Origin: Phoenix dactylifera
Taxonomy: Eukaryota > Streptophyta > Magnoliopsida > Arecales > Arecaceae
Length of the DNA: 64,000 nt
Assembly (NCBI RefSeq): GCF_009389715.1
Contig: NC_052404.1
Location: 10,548,480-10,612,479, forward strand
Direction: 5' to 3'
The notes below the pieces were generated by a model. That model ran no database searches and was not told where the DNA came from. It saw only the letters and a list, made by a program, of their open reading frames with translations. This document shows positions 12,501 through 23,740 of the stretch, one piece after another; the stretch's first letter is position 1; each line of letters begins with the position of its first letter. A program made the translations under genes and the position numbers.

Positions 12501-15500
12501 TTAGTCCTCATATTGGATATGCACAAACTTGGCTCCTCTGGGAGGCACTGTAAATACCCCCAACCCCCTACAACCAGAACCATCAAGTATTCTCAGCAAG
12601 AAGCTCATAGTTATCTATCACAGAGTACACAAGAAGTTCATAGTTATCTAGCAGAGAGTAACACTTGCAAAGAGACTAGGTCTTGCCTGACCAAGATGGC
12701 CATAGTTAAAACTTTTTCAATGATTTTGTAGGGTGTGAAGTGCTTGACGATGCTTACAAAGGCTTGGCCAAGGGGATCAGCATATTAGGGAAGTTCTCTT
12801 TTCTTTTTTTATGCTAGCTAGTTTCTTTTTCCTATTCCTTCTACATTAGTTTCATATATCTTAGGCATAGCATAGGTTCCTAGTCTTTTCCCTTGGAGGA
12901 GTTTTAGGGGAAGGAGAGGTGATCCCACGCCCTCTTCCTTCCCCAACAAACTCCCGGATAAGTAGACTAACATTTTCTCCTTTTTAGTTCTTGGTTTCAG
13001 ATTTAGTTATCATACCTGAACAGTTCTATTTATCCTAGGAACTCAAACCCCTAGGGAGGATATACCTTAGACTATGAAGGTTAGTCCACAAGCAAGCAAT
13101 CTCTTCGAGCACAAGTATTGTGTCCCTGCAGCTAAAGAACATTGGGTGGCAATCACAAGGTCTTCAAGCAGCAGCAGGATTGTGCGATGGAGATTGAGAT
13201 ACTACATCGAGGGGCAACAACACTCCTCTTATGACTAGAGAGCGGTGCAACCCTGATCCTACAAAACAAGCTTTTCACGGTCTCAAGGGCTCTGAAAAGC
13301 CTTCATGCGATAAAACTTGGTCTATGTAGCACATGAATTGGACTCATTGATTGAAAGGTGTTAGGCCTAAAGTTGAAGAGATACGATTATGGAATTTTCC
13401 AAAGTGAACTGAAAAAATTAGGCATATCAATTGAACTTCACGAGCCATTAGTTCATACATTTGTTCTCATGTTATTTTTGTTAATAACAACCAGAACTGG
13501 AAATGCAGAAATTCAGTCATCATAAAACCAATAAGCCATGTCTGGACTGAAGGACTCATTCAATTGTGTCAGAATCAGTTCTTGCTGTCAGAAAAAGTAT
13601 GATGAGGGCACCTTAAAGGGTGAAAAATGACTAAAATATGAAAATAGAATGAATAAGTTATATGCATGATCATGATGGAAGTATAAAGAAATTAGTAAAA
13701 AGATTGAATGAGAGGAAGGCTCAAAGTAAAGAAGTGCGGAGAAAGAAAGGGGAATTACTGGGAGAACAAGTTAAACTGGCCTGGTCACTTGGTCACCTTA
13801 TGACAACTTTGTGCTTCGACTTAGGCCAGACCTTTTTTGGGGGTTTGGGGTGGGGGTGGTCAGGAAGGAGGAGCAATATGGTGGTAATATGCCAGACCTT
13901 ATGACAACTTTGTGCTTCGACTTAGGCCAGACCTTTTTTGGGGGTTTGGGGTGGGGGTGGTCAGGAAGGGGGGGCAATATGGTGGTAATATGCCACCACT
14001 AGGGTTTCAACTTTGAACCTCTCTAAAGAGCAAGCCCTTAAGAGAGGGATGTTAACCATTGGAAAACACTGGAGCCCCAGTCCTGTTGGCTAGGGCTAGG
14101 AATTGTAGACTATTACATGTTCAATTATAAGTCAAGGGCCAGGACAAATGCACACTACAACTACAATTTGAAAATTTTATCTTTGATGTCATGTATGTTT
14201 TCTAACACACAATTAAAAGAAGGTCCGCTATACCGATCGTACCGACGTACCGGTGGGCACCGGTACCGGTTGGAACTGGTACCGAACCGGTCAATAGAGC
14301 AGCGAAGTCCGCGGATGCGAAAAAATCAAGGCGCGGATGCGTTAAATGCCATTCTTAAATGGCCCACACGGCCTGCCCCGCGTGGGCGCGCTGCCTCATG
14401 TGCGGGCGCTCTTCCCCGCGCGCGGAACCCTGCGCGGGCGCGGTTCCCAGCTCGGGGAACCGCTATCGGGGAACCGAGCGTTCCTAGCTTGCGCACGCGT
14501 GGGCACGGCGACTGGTGCGAACCGGACCAGTTCACACTGGTACGAAAGTGGAACTGCTCAGTTTCGGCTCCGAAGGGGTCGGAACTGTTTTTTAAGGCTG
14601 TACCGGACTGGTCAGGGGCGGTACCGGTTCGGTAGGGGCTGAACCGGCTGGTATGGGCTGGTTCAGCAGACAATGATCAAGACCCTTCTAGGGCCTCCCA
14701 AGTCTTTGCCTGAGCTCATACCAACTTAGGATAAATTAGTTTGATGAAAAGGTCTGTTTGGCTGCTTTTCAGATTTGGAGAGATTAACAAGTTATGAGAC
14801 CTTAAAATGAGTGTCTCCCTTGCAAAACATATTTTGGACAGTATCAGATTTTATGATTATCAGTTGTGAACAAATTCATGGACAAAACCATGTAGCCCCT
14901 CAAAGTTCCCTTTCAAAACTAACTGGCTCACAAGCAGAATACCCACTCTCTTCTTTTTCACATATAATATTTCAGAGATAGTCACTTTTCACCGCAACCT
15001 CATTTTCATGTGGGTACTTAGAATACAAGCATCTAACATACACTCTATAACCATAAGAGAATAGCTGATAACAACAGAAAAAATGGAAAAAATGGCTGTC
15101 GGCAAGTCAGGTTGTTTGGGAATGCAGCCTCAATCAGGCAGTAAATTCTGTAGAAGGAACTTGGGTGAGAGATTGATGGTGAATAAGTAGCTAAGTAGAC
15201 TGAAATGAAGATTATATGGTCATTATTAGTTAAGGTAATTATGTGATCATTATACTGTCAAATAATACTTTGGTCTAAATTATGTGATATTAATTCCAAC
15301 TATACACATGGACATTTTTTTTAAGGTAGTTCAAGTATAAACAAGATAAATTATAATATTTATAGAAACCTCACGAGGATATCCATGCCAATGAAAATGA
15401 GACATTTGACAATATGCATCTAAAATCTAATTCATAACCGTATTGATGATTCAAATTGATCGAGGAAAAGATACATTTTGGCACCTGTTTTTTGTTATAA

Positions 15501-17707
15501 GTTTCCTAAAAATGCTCATACATGCCTAAAAAATATTTTGATTACTTGCAGAGTTCCTGGACAAAACGTGCGGTGGAGGTGGACAGCCCCCAACGTATGT
15601 CTCCATCAGATCAGTTAGCCAGTCTACCTGATAGTACCTGTGCACAGGTCATTCACCCAAAGCCTGATGTATTCTATCATGATTGGGCGCCCATGAATGC
15701 CAATGGAGAGTACGAAGGACAAAAGGAACCTACTGGTACGACAACTATATCTTAATATTCATCTTAACTAAGTATTCAAGATGCTAGCATTTTGGTTAAT
15801 TTACGATCTGTATTACAGATGATTTCATGGGCAAAGACTTGGAGATAGGAGTACCTGGGAATCCAGATACACAACATGAATCATATCCAACTGAGCAGGT
15901 TTCCACCAAGTTAACAGGCTCAAGTATGGACAAATTGCCTGAAAGCGGCCCGAAAAATGAGGGTGCATTGGGACTTGATAGCAATAATGTGTCTGATGAA
16001 CCAAGCACCCAAGTTGTTGATCTGATTGGTGCCATCGCAAATGGCAACAATGCACAACTGGTAACCGGATTTACGGAGGCACCTAATGGTTTCTCCAAGA
16101 TCATGGAAGGCAAAGATATAACTGCTGATGGGTCTATGGTGTTACCATCTCTTGAGTTGAGTTTGAAGAGGCCGAGATCAACAGGAGAGGATGGAACTGC
16201 CACTCATGATGACCGCAATGTTCTAAGACGTTCAAATCTGTCAGCATTCTCGAGGTGTGAAAAAAAAAATATATGAGAACATTAATTTTTCTACTACTAT
16301 TTCAGAAAGAATAGCATTCTGACAATTTTTGTTTTTGTCCAAAGGTACCATACTTCTGCTGCTTCAAATCAAGCTCTTACTGGATATGTAGGAAGCTGTT
16401 CTCTGCTTGATAACTGCTCAGAGGCAGTGAAGACGGAATCTACATACAACATGATATCACATTCAAATGCTGCTCCTCTGAAGCAGGGTTCTAATGTCAG
16501 TAGTAACAACAATGACATGGGCTCCACCACGAAGAATGTCTTTTCTAAACCAGTCAAGGAAAAAGCAGAAACCACATCAGCAGTCAAGTGTATCCAACCT
16601 GCCACTGCTTTCCGTCCTGTGCAATATCAATCCTCTGGCACTCAGCAAGTTATGCAAGAGAAAGTTGATAATGTGACAGCAGCTGGATCAATTGGACAGC
16701 TAAGAGAGATCCAGTGTCAAGTTCAAGTGCAGCATCACCATCAGCACTATCATCATCATCACGTTACTCGCAGCATACAGGAGCAGCAGCAACTGCAGAC
16801 ACCACCAGATCATGACTTGTCTCTCAAGAACATGGCAGCAGCTGCCCGACAATGTGGGTCATCTAATATGTTTGCTGGGCCAGTGGAAGGTAATGCTGCT
16901 AATTATAGCTTAAATGGGAGCAATTCAGGCAGCAATCATGGGAGCAATGGGCAGAATGGAAGTAGTACAGCTGTCAATGCTGTAGGAATGAATATGGAGG
17001 TTGCTAATGGTTTTGCAGACAAGAGCAGGGCTGGAGGTGGCAATTGGAGTGGAAGCAGGAGCGGTAGTGGAGTAGATCAGAGCCGTTTTGTGCAGAGAGA
17101 GGCTGCCTTGAAGAAATTTAGGCAGAAAAGGAAAGCAAGGAACTTTGGAAAGAAGGTAGACAGCTTTTTGTCGCATGTCTATATTCATTGTTTCATTTCA
17201 AGAAGCATGAACATTGCATTGTCATGAAAATAAGCATACACGTCCAATATTGCTAACTTAATTTTCCCAAGATAGACCATGGTGTTGGTCATTAACAGTA
17301 AACTAATACCATGGCCTTCCAGGCCATTTACATACAGAAGATATCAAGATCTCCCAAAATTTTACAGAACAGCAGTATAAACATTGTCTTCTAGCAGTCC
17401 CGGTTTGTACACGGTGCATCTGCCACTACATGACCAACTATTTTTAGTTCTGTAAAATTTAGGGAGACAACCTTCTGCTCGTGAAGATTATGTTTGATGT
17501 TCTAGTGTTCAATCATATTGTCTTCATTGTTCGCTTTTGTTTTCCTTTTGTTGGAAGATTTGGATGGAATTGGGCTATTTGTTTGTTTTGGTTTTTCAGG
17601 TCCGTTACCAAAGCAGGAAGAGACTTGCAGAGCAGCGGCCCCGTGTGCGTGGACAGTTTGTGCGACAGTCTGTGCAAGAACAAAGAGGCCAGGAAGCAGA
17701 GAGATGA
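530..17707 (+). CDS. PRR37-like: Pseudo-response regulator of the PRR7/PRR37/PRR73 clade, circadian clock
   Basis: Eight coding exons: 530-905, 5718-5879, 6020-6153, 6411-6572, 15552-15735, 15819-16254, 16345-17155, 17600-17707. All junctions are GT-AG and in frame, giving 790 aa, close to monocot PRR37/PRR73. A receiver domain spans about residues 99-217, beginning KVLLVENDD. The phosphoacceptor Asp is replaced by Glu (E152 in LTEVVMPC), the hallmark of pseudo-receivers; the conserved Lys is K204 (LVKPIRKNE). A Ser/Gly/Asn-rich linker follows, with a His-rich run near 16730-16765. A CCT domain (about 735-778) is split by the last intron after FGKK and is complete. Known family role: nuclear transcriptional repressors in the clock that affect flowering time. 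The start is the ATG at 530, with MGSVDEA following. A CAG run at about 763-780 encodes Gln. PRR37 and PRR73 cannot be separated without a tree. Confidence 0.95.
1060..1600. repeat. Degenerate internal repeat built on AGCTTGA/TCAAGCT words
   Basis: Variants of TCAAGCTTGA, GAGCTTGATC and CAAGCTGA recur on both strands throughout this stretch, around an AT-rich middle (about 1320-1430). The two flanks resemble each other in inverted orientation. This looks like an old non-autonomous interspersed repeat; its class is unknown to me. Confidence 0.5.
2700..3190. repeat. Composite repeat: purine-rich core with GGTTC/GAACC flank
   Basis: A GATCG/GTTG-rich left part leads to a purine tract (about 2870-2960), then a right part with repeated GAACC and GGTTCA words (about 3000-3185). 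The architecture resembles the repeats at 9780-10330 and 40860-41280. No coding potential was seen. Confidence 0.4.
5352..5481 (+). mobile_element. Short retroposed insertion with poly(A) and 8-bp direct repeats
   Basis: A 114-bp segment ends in about 14 A residues and is bracketed by AGTTCTAA at 5352-5359 and at 5474-5481. A poly(A) tail with flanking direct repeats is the signature of target-primed retroposition. I see no clear polymerase III A/B boxes, so it may be a 5'-truncated SINE or LINE tail. Confidence 0.45.
8630..9660. repeat. Composite repeat with GCCC/GGGC-word arms and purine-rich core
   Basis: The arms carry repeated AGGCTGGGCCCAAGCC-type words (8640-8860 and about 9410-9655). 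They flank a GC-rich, purine-biased core of short GAGGG and GGCGA runs (about 8880-9290). The same arm vocabulary and layout recur at 22760-23740. It is likely an interspersed repeat family. Confidence 0.5.
9780..10330. repeat. Composite repeat: GGTTC/GAACC arm, pyrimidine core, GTACC arm
   Basis: The left arm (about 9785-9960) has many GAACC and GGTTC words. The core (about 10125-10235) is almost pure CT. The right arm (about 10245-10325) has GTACC and AGTAT words. The arrangement matches 40860-41280 and suggests a family. Confidence 0.45.
10340..11095 (+). repeat. Left copy of a diverged ~0.75-kb direct repeat, possible old LTR
   Basis: Shared landmarks appear in the same order as in 12530-13280. 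They are GGCACT plus TA-rich plus ACCCCCAA (10369), TTTTTCAACGAT then GGGTGTG (about 10504), TTTTAAGGGAAGG with a C-rich run (about 10720-10760), TTTCTAGATTTGAAAATC (about 10801), CTCTAGAGGGATA (about 10896), GCAGCAGTTGGAT (about 10994) and AATCCTATAAAACAGGTG (about 11073). The copies are too diverged for an exact border. No TG...CA ends are proven. Confidence 0.5.
11886..12314 (+). mobile_element. Complete TRIM (terminal-repeat retrotransposon in miniature), 429 bp
   Basis: Two 137-bp LTRs at 11886-12022 and 12178-12314 both run TG...CA and differ at 11 positions, mostly transitions. A primer-binding site complementary to initiator tRNA-Met, TGGTATCAGAGC, is at 12025-12036. A purine tract (GGGGGGAG) is at about 12168-12175. 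The 5-bp target duplication CTTCT lies at 11881-11885 and 12315-12319. The 155-bp interior has no coding capacity, which defines a TRIM. Replication would need enzymes from another element. It sits inside a larger, older repeat pair. Confidence 0.92.
12530..13280 (+). repeat. Right copy of the diverged ~0.75-kb direct repeat
   Basis: It carries the same ordered landmarks as 10340-11095: GGCACTGTAAATACCCCCAA (12545), TTTTTCAATGAT then GGGTGTG (about 12713), TTTTAGGGGAAGG with a C/T-rich run (about 12902-12950), GGTTTCAGATTTAG (about 12992), CCCCTAGGGAGGATA (about 13049), GCAGCAGCAGGAT (about 13173) and GATCCTACAAAACAAG (about 13255). With the left copy it frames a 1.4-kb interior holding the TRIM. 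This would fit an eroded LARD-type element. Confidence 0.5.
13796..13997 (+). repeat. 101-bp tandem duplication, two near-identical units
   Basis: CCTTATGACAACTTTGTGCT starts at 13796 and again at 13897. The two 101-bp units differ at only a few sites, so the duplication is recent. Each carries a G-rich tract (GGGGG-TTT-GGGG-T-GGGGG) able in principle to form a G-quadruplex on the + strand, which is the PRR sense strand. Confidence 0.92.
14217..14668. repeat. GC-rich GGTACC/ACCGGT composite repeat
   Basis: Both ends are dense in ACCGGTAC, GGTACCG and GAACCGG words (14222-14295 and 14515-14668) around a very GC-rich core (about 14370-14480). The base composition is unlike the surrounding AT-rich intron. 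Open frames on both strands here arise from the GC bias and show no domain. Confidence 0.6.
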
Positions 17708-18060
17708 CATAGCAAGGTGGCAAGTGAAATTTCTTGGTTGAGAGCAGCTCATTGATGGGTAGCACATGGGATCCAGGTTTGTGAGAATATACTAAATAAA
17801 AGGGCTAGATGTGTGTGGTATGACTTTGATCACTGCCGTTTGGACGTTGGTCACCCTTGAAAGAAGAGTATCTATCAGCCCGTATCAATAAGGCCACATT
17901 GGCAGTACTGTGTTTATGGTCTGTGCTGTTAAAAGACTGCATGTTATTGTTATCCTGATTCAGTCCTGGTATGTGCTGTTAAAGTCTCTGCATGTTATTG
18001 TTATCCTGTTTCATCCCACCGTGCAGGCCATAACGATGATTTAATGATTCTGTTCATGTC
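17708..18060 (+). other. PRR 3' untranslated region
   Basis: This follows the TGA at 17705-17707. A canonical AATAAA is at 17795-17800, so a short 3' end near 17820 is possible. The near-duplicate phrases around 17930-18010 (CTGCATGTTATTGTTATCCTG, twice) are a local direct repeat. The true cleavage site is not determined. Confidence 0.5.
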
Positions 18061-18103
18061 AGACTCCAAGCCTATTTAGGGGCCTCTGCTCTGCTTCTCT
18101 ACC

Positions 18104-18131
18104 ATAAGAGAGAGAGAGAGAGAGAGAGGGA
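18104..18131 (+). repeat. (AG)n microsatellite
   Basis: About eleven uninterrupted AG units are followed by a short G run and poly(A). It is a simple sequence repeat and likely length-polymorphic. Confidence 0.9.
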
Positions 18132-20330
18132 AAAAAAAAACTCCTAGCCTATAGAGCACACAACTTGTTGAAGTTTAGCATGAGCTCGATAAATGATTGT
18201 CACCAATGCTGAGTTAAGTCTGTAATACAAAAATTTGAGAGTTTGTTATCAGTTCACCCTTGTGTGTTAGGAACATATGCAATTTTTGGTAGGCAAGACA
18301 TCTATCATTCAAGTACAAAGATTATACAATTTCTCCAGGCCTCCGCCTGTCACCCAATGCTTGGTTGCCCCTTAACAGTTGATTTCCGTCAGTCAGAGTT
18401 GATGTAGTGTACCGTTATGATTCTAGGACCATCCATTTCCTTTTAAACACGTTGAAGAGTTGGTCCTGTCCAATATCTGATATATTGCCTGGTCTAAGTC
18501 GTCCAACAAGCCCTTTGTGATTTGTCCGGTTAGTCCTTCCTTCGGGCGCTACAGAGAAATTATTCAACTTGGTCCCCATATTATGCTATATTCAACTTTT
18601 GAGACAAATAACGTCATAAATCTCTTATGTTTTTCAGTTCTTAGATTCTCATAATTATTTAAGCTTGAATAAAATATCAAAAGCACTATTTCTCCACTTT
18701 CTTTGACTGGCGATAGATCTGCTATTCATCACCCTCCAGGAAACTGTAGCGGTCACCCCTAAACAGGTCTCCTGTCATGATCTACATGGCTAGACAAATG
18801 TTTTTTTCCATGTGGTTCAGCTATTCTCGCTACACTAGTGTCATACATCTCTTGACAAGTAAAGGGATTCGACAAAAGAAAAAGAAAAACTATAGGTTTA
18901 TAGAATTATTCCTTCTATTTGGAAGCTCAACAAAAAACCCCAAAGTCCACTAAAAATATATACCAACCACATACTGCATGACCTGCATTTCACAAAAGTT
19001 CCAAAGCCCAATTACGTCTTTCCAACAGATGAAGAAGTAGAAAACGTCATTGGTACTGAGAACAACCGCCTGAAAAGTGTATCATTATAGGTTCCTCCTG
19101 CCAAACATTGCCTAGCTTCATAGTTGCTTCTTTCAGTCAGTTAAAAGTAAAAACTGGAATTAAAATTAAAAATAAAAGAAGATCAACAGAAACACCTGGA
19201 ATAAACTGTCTACTTGATGGTTCAGTACCTATAACACTATAACACAAGCATATATTCAATTACTTTGCATAATTAAAAAGATAAAACAATGAATGTGATA
19301 TAGCACAATATTTCGTCAAAAACACAGGCACTTACAAACTCAATAGATCATTAATTATGAGCCACCTCAATGTTGGCTTCCTGGGTAGCAATCTTCACCA
19401 CCATTTTCATTCACCTAGATGTGGAAGTTATGATATTTGCTCATTAAATGCCCGTGTTTGCTGGAAGTCCCCTTGTTTAAAATAGTCAACTATCAAAAAC
19501 GTTTGCAATGTAACTAAATTCTGTCTTCCTCTAAAGTGGATTACAGGTCTTTCCAAAGTCAACCTTCCTGCCTCACATTCTGACAATTTTTAAGCTTTTA
19601 CACTATGGTATCATAAAGTTACTGGTCCACATTATCATAAAAGAAACTTGTATATAAAAAAGAAAATTCAAACAAACTGCACCACAAATATTATTTGATT
19701 AAGTTGGTATGAGGATGCACAATAAAGACATGAAGCCATGTCCCAAAGAACCATGAAAAAGGAGGGTGAAACCTTGAGCTAAAATGGAGGAAAGCTGAGA
19801 AAATGGATTCTAAAAAGCTTGAAGTTGCTAAAGCCGCCTTCAGTAGGAAAGATTAATGGTAAGAATTTCCAATTATTGCTTACATATCACACTTAGGAGA
19901 AGAAAGGAATCTAGAACTTTTCACTATCAGGGGTCAACTTTTTCCGACACATAAAATATTCTAACTCCGTGTCTGGAATTGGTAGAAAGTCCGCTGTTTT
20001 CCCTCAATTTATGTTGGGTTGGTTCAGAAATGTAGTTTGTGAGTGCAGTCATTTGAAGTAAACATACTGAAGGTGGGGAAATTAGCACTGAAAATATTTA
20101 ATTGCACTTGGAGGTTAAAGATGAGATGCATCAATGGGCCAAAAACCAAAATAACCAAGATCAAGTCCAAACAAAACAGCCAGGAAGTACTACAACACGT
20201 GAAAGGAAGCTAGAAAAGCAAAAGTGGGGAACATCCTTGCATGTAATATCCAAGAACTAGAAAAGATTGATAAAAGAAAAGCATCGAAATAACTTCAACG
20301 ATCAGATAAAAATTGAATGTCTGTCACTAG
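18132..20330. other. Intergenic AT-rich DNA, nothing recognised
   Basis: There are no long open frames, family motifs, tandem repeats or element ends that I could recognise on either strand. Confidence 0.6.
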
Positions 20331-20399
20331 TTGCAGACATGCTGAGGCTTTTAGATAGGCCACATGCACTTAGTAATTGTGATTCACTCAATCTCCCCA

Positions 20400-21330
20400 A
20401 TTTTGTAGGGGAAAAATAATCTCGTAGCTCACCAACCCTTCTATATTGTGCAGCAAGATCAGTCACCACTTGCATGACATGCTACTCCCATATGCTATCA
20501 GTAACCTCCTCGATCAAGTTAAGGATGTAGTCACTGTCGTGCACACTATCTGAAGTATTAACTTGTGGAAGAATGATTTAGTCACAATATGTAAGGAAGT
20601 TAATTGCTTCACCTGGTCGAATGGGGCCATCACACATTAATGTCAATCCGTATGTGGGTCACTCGCTCTTGCAGAATGCTATCTATGCCTCCAATTCATT
20701 TCTATTCTCGTCAAGTAACTCACCTTATGTCCCTCAGACCAAGCAGATCAACACCCTGACTGGCCTTTTAGATGGCATCAATCATGTTGCAATAGTAGGC
20801 GTCGTATATGGCATTTGCTAAGATGTGGCTAAAGTTGAACCACTTTCAATAGCCCTCCACACATCCTTCTTTTTGTCCTTCAACATGTTATCAGTTCGTT
20901 GTTGCTTTCTATTTCTACTCGAGAAGGCATGTGGATCCAAATCTACAATTGTCACCCCAGATGTTGGCACACCCCTACTCTTCTTACCTTTCCTACCATT
21001 GAAGGTCCCAATCATGGATGCCATCTAGCTAGCTAGCACATGGTACTCTGACTGACTGGGTCCTCCCTTCAAACTATGGGGGTCCAAATTTAGTTATGTG
21101 CTTGTTGATCTCATCCATCCCCTATTGCTCCTCCCCACTGGCCCAGATGGCAGCCCGAATTTGGGCATTCTCCATATCATTTGGGTTGGAGACCTCATAA
21201 TCTGCTGGATCTATGCAGTGACAGAACGGCGGCCCTGTTGCCCTCCTATCCAACTTGGCCTATTTACTTGTGACCTTTTCCCATTTATGAAGTCTCGAAA
21301 AGCATGTCTGAAAAGCTGACTAACCTTTGG
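20400..21330 (-). pseudogene. Degenerate hAT-type transposase fragment
   Basis: Reading the - strand, scattered frames together match the order of plant hAT transposases. First is a basic segment (21028-20830). Next is a stretch with WFNFSHILANAIYDAYYCNM then IDAIKKASQGVD (about 20835-20735). Then comes EAINFLTYCD at 20610-20581, the conserved INFLVYC motif, and VMQVVTDLAAQY (about 20478-20440), the VVTDNAANY-like motif. Stops and frame changes interrupt it repeatedly, so it is dead. No terminal inverted repeats or target duplication were found. The family assignment rests on motif recognition only. Confidence 0.6.
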
Positions 21331-21462
21331 GGACATTGCAAGCCATAACATCAGGATATCCACCAACCAAGTGTTCATTCAACATGATGATCCCATCCCT
21401 CTCCACTCAAATGAATACCACTTGCACCTCCAATGATGACAGCCACTTACTATCTTATCCAT

Positions 21463-22750
21463 GGTACACTGTACCGGCCCGAACCGGACTGTATAGGATG
21501 TACCATACCGTACCAGTATCCGGTGCGGATGGCGTGCCTACACTCGATATGCCAAAAAAATCTCATACCGTACCGTATCGACACTGTGCTAGTGTGGCAC
21601 TGGTATGGGGCTTGATATCGAGATGGCGAACATTGATCTTACCTATTGCCCCTATATATTATTTCTTACTTTTCTTTATTTTTAGCTTCATTGCAGACCA
21701 TTTAATACTGAAATTTTTAAAACCATGCATTTTCAACCACAAAATATAGCATCGGTTATCACTAATTCGTATCTATGAATTATCCATGATTTTTCATGGA
21801 TTAATTTTTTAATTTAACATTTCACAAAAATAGAAAAAAATCAAACATTCCTAAAAATTTGCTAGCTATCCCAAAATTTACTTCTAGATATATTTATATA
21901 ACATTTTTAAATTAAATCCATAAAAAAATGTATAAATTGCATAAGTATCAAAAAATATGATACATGCTCCAAAGAACATGTATGAAATATCTTTACATGC
22001 AAGTAAAATATTATTTGAATAAAAATAATATTTAATTTAAATAAATTATCAAAAATTAAATTTTAATTATAACTAATATAGCCTTTTATAGCAGGTACCA
22101 CATATATTCTCAACCTATATTAAGTATTAGTAGCCTAACTGATCTAGAAATTACTTTAAAATTGGGATTTAATCAAGAAGCAATTAATATGCAGAAAATT
22201 AATCAAATTATTGTGAAAAAGATAGCAGATAACATGCTAGACTCGAGCATGACACTAATATTTGGAATTGAAGATCTCTTTTATTTTTTACAAATTTTTA
22301 TTTAATTAAAAATATATCAAAATATAAAAATTTATAGTATTGCATAGATCTACTATATATCACAAAATCATGCCAAAATGTAAAATTTTAATATGATTTT
22401 TTAGTGAACTGAGGATCTACCCTCCTTACCCCCTCTCTCTCTCTCCCCTTTCTTTTTTCTCTCTTTTTCCTCTCCTACATTGATCAGAGGTGCAACAAAG
22501 GAGAAAAAAAGTGAGGCGACCTTTTCTCCCTCAATTATAGAGGGAGAGGGCTCAATTGAGCCCGAATAGGATCTTCTTGGGCTGAACTGCCTAAGCTAGT
22601 TCAATTATAAGTGTTTCAACTTGAGGAGGATTAGTTAGCACCAGTTCAGGTTTCATTTTGTACCAAAACCATTAACCATCCTAGTTCATAGGCGGTACAG
22701 TACTACTGATCGAACTGGATGGTTTTGCTTGGTATCGTACAACACAGACA
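21463..22750. repeat. GGTACC-word repeats flanking an AT-rich stretch
   Basis: The left part (21463-21620) is packed with GTACCG and ATACCGTACC words. The middle (about 21650-22400) is very AT-rich. A CT-rich block (22425-22480) and a right part with GGTAC/GTACC words (22615-22745) follow. This may be one large composite element or neighbouring pieces of the same family as 14217-14668 and 48230-48470. Confidence 0.4.
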
Positions 22751-22759
22751 TAGTAATAG

Positions 22760-23740
22760 AAATCAAAATGGGCTAGGCCGGGCAACACCCTTACCTGAGC
22801 CCGGCCCAAAAAAATTTTCGGGCTTCAAGCTGAGCTTAGGCTCAAAAAAATTTTCCAAACCTCAGACCATGCCCAACTCGAGCCTAAACCCAAGCTTAGT
22901 CCAAAGCCTAGATGGGCATGACCCAACCGAGCTCGACCAGGCCAAATGGCTCAACTTGACCCAAATTCCAAATCCTAATCCTCTTTTCCAATTTGACCTA
23001 GTAGTCGTTCCAGGTATAGTAGTCGCATACAAACTGGACAGTGATCCCCTAGTCCCTCTTAAGGTCCATGTAGTCCATCATGGCACCAGCCCAATCCCTC
23101 CAATAGACCTTGTGGATCTCATGAATCCTCCTAGAGGACCCTCTTGATGAGAATCATCTTCCTAGAGTTGATGTGGGCAAAGATCTCGATATTCCTTACC
23201 CTTTACATCGCCTCCTTCCATCATGCCTCCTCCTTGGCCCGTGTTGCACTCAATGTCGCTAGCCCCTGCCAATTGCCAAGAGGGGCACTATTAAGGATGA
23301 GGATGGCGAGAGGGCAGAGTAGGGAGAGGGCCTTCCTATCTGCCCAACGGAGCAACTAGGGCACAAACGAGAGAGAAAGAGAGGGACTAAGGCAAGAGAG
23401 AGAAGAAAGAGGAGAAAAGGGGAGGAGCAGATAAGGCAAAAGCGAGAGAAAGGGAAAGGCTAAGGGGTTGGGTTGGATTTGAAGATTGGGTTTGGGTTAA
23501 TCAATTAGCTTAGATTTAGGGGTTTAAGTGCAGGTCGGGTCAAACTTAATAGTCTGAGCCTGGTTTAGGTCGAGTTTTAAGCTTAGCCTCAAGTTGGACC
23601 CAAGCTCCAAGCAGGGCCCGAGCAAGCCTTATTTCTAGGCCTACAACCGATCCAAACATTCTTGGGCCAATTCCAAAGCCCAACCTGAAGCCAGCTCGAC
23701 CCGACAAACCTCATGTTGACCCGGGCCTATTTCCAGTCCT
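22760..23740. repeat. Composite repeat with GCCC/GGGC-word arms and purine core (second copy)
   Basis: The left arm (22765-22960) and right arm (about 23470-23740) carry GAGCCCGGCCCAA, AAGCCCAACC and similar words. The core (about 23280-23460) is purine-rich. Layout and vocabulary match 8630-9660. Confidence 0.5.

Larger units (their letters stand above)
6573..15551 (+). other. PRR intron 4 (9.0 kb), nested-repeat intron
   Basis: This intron makes up half of the gene. It separates the receiver-side exons from the linker exons. In order it holds a GCCC/GAGC-rich composite (about 8630-9660), a GGTTC composite (about 9780-10330), two diverged LTR-like direct repeats flanking a complete TRIM (10340-13280), a 101-bp tandem duplication, and a GC-rich GGTACC repeat (14217-14668). 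From 6573 to about 8600 and from 14670 to 15551 I see only AT-rich intron sequence. Several open frames inside the repeats have no family signature and are not annotated. Confidence 0.85.

Noticed and set aside
14117-14673. Open frames of 98-172 aa on both strands
   Set aside because: They overlap a GC-rich GGTACC repeat. Arg/Pro/Gly-rich composition on both strands and no domain point to a compositional artefact.
22719-23147. 142-aa + strand frame
   Set aside because: Pro/Leu-rich translation of the GCCC-word repeat with no motif.
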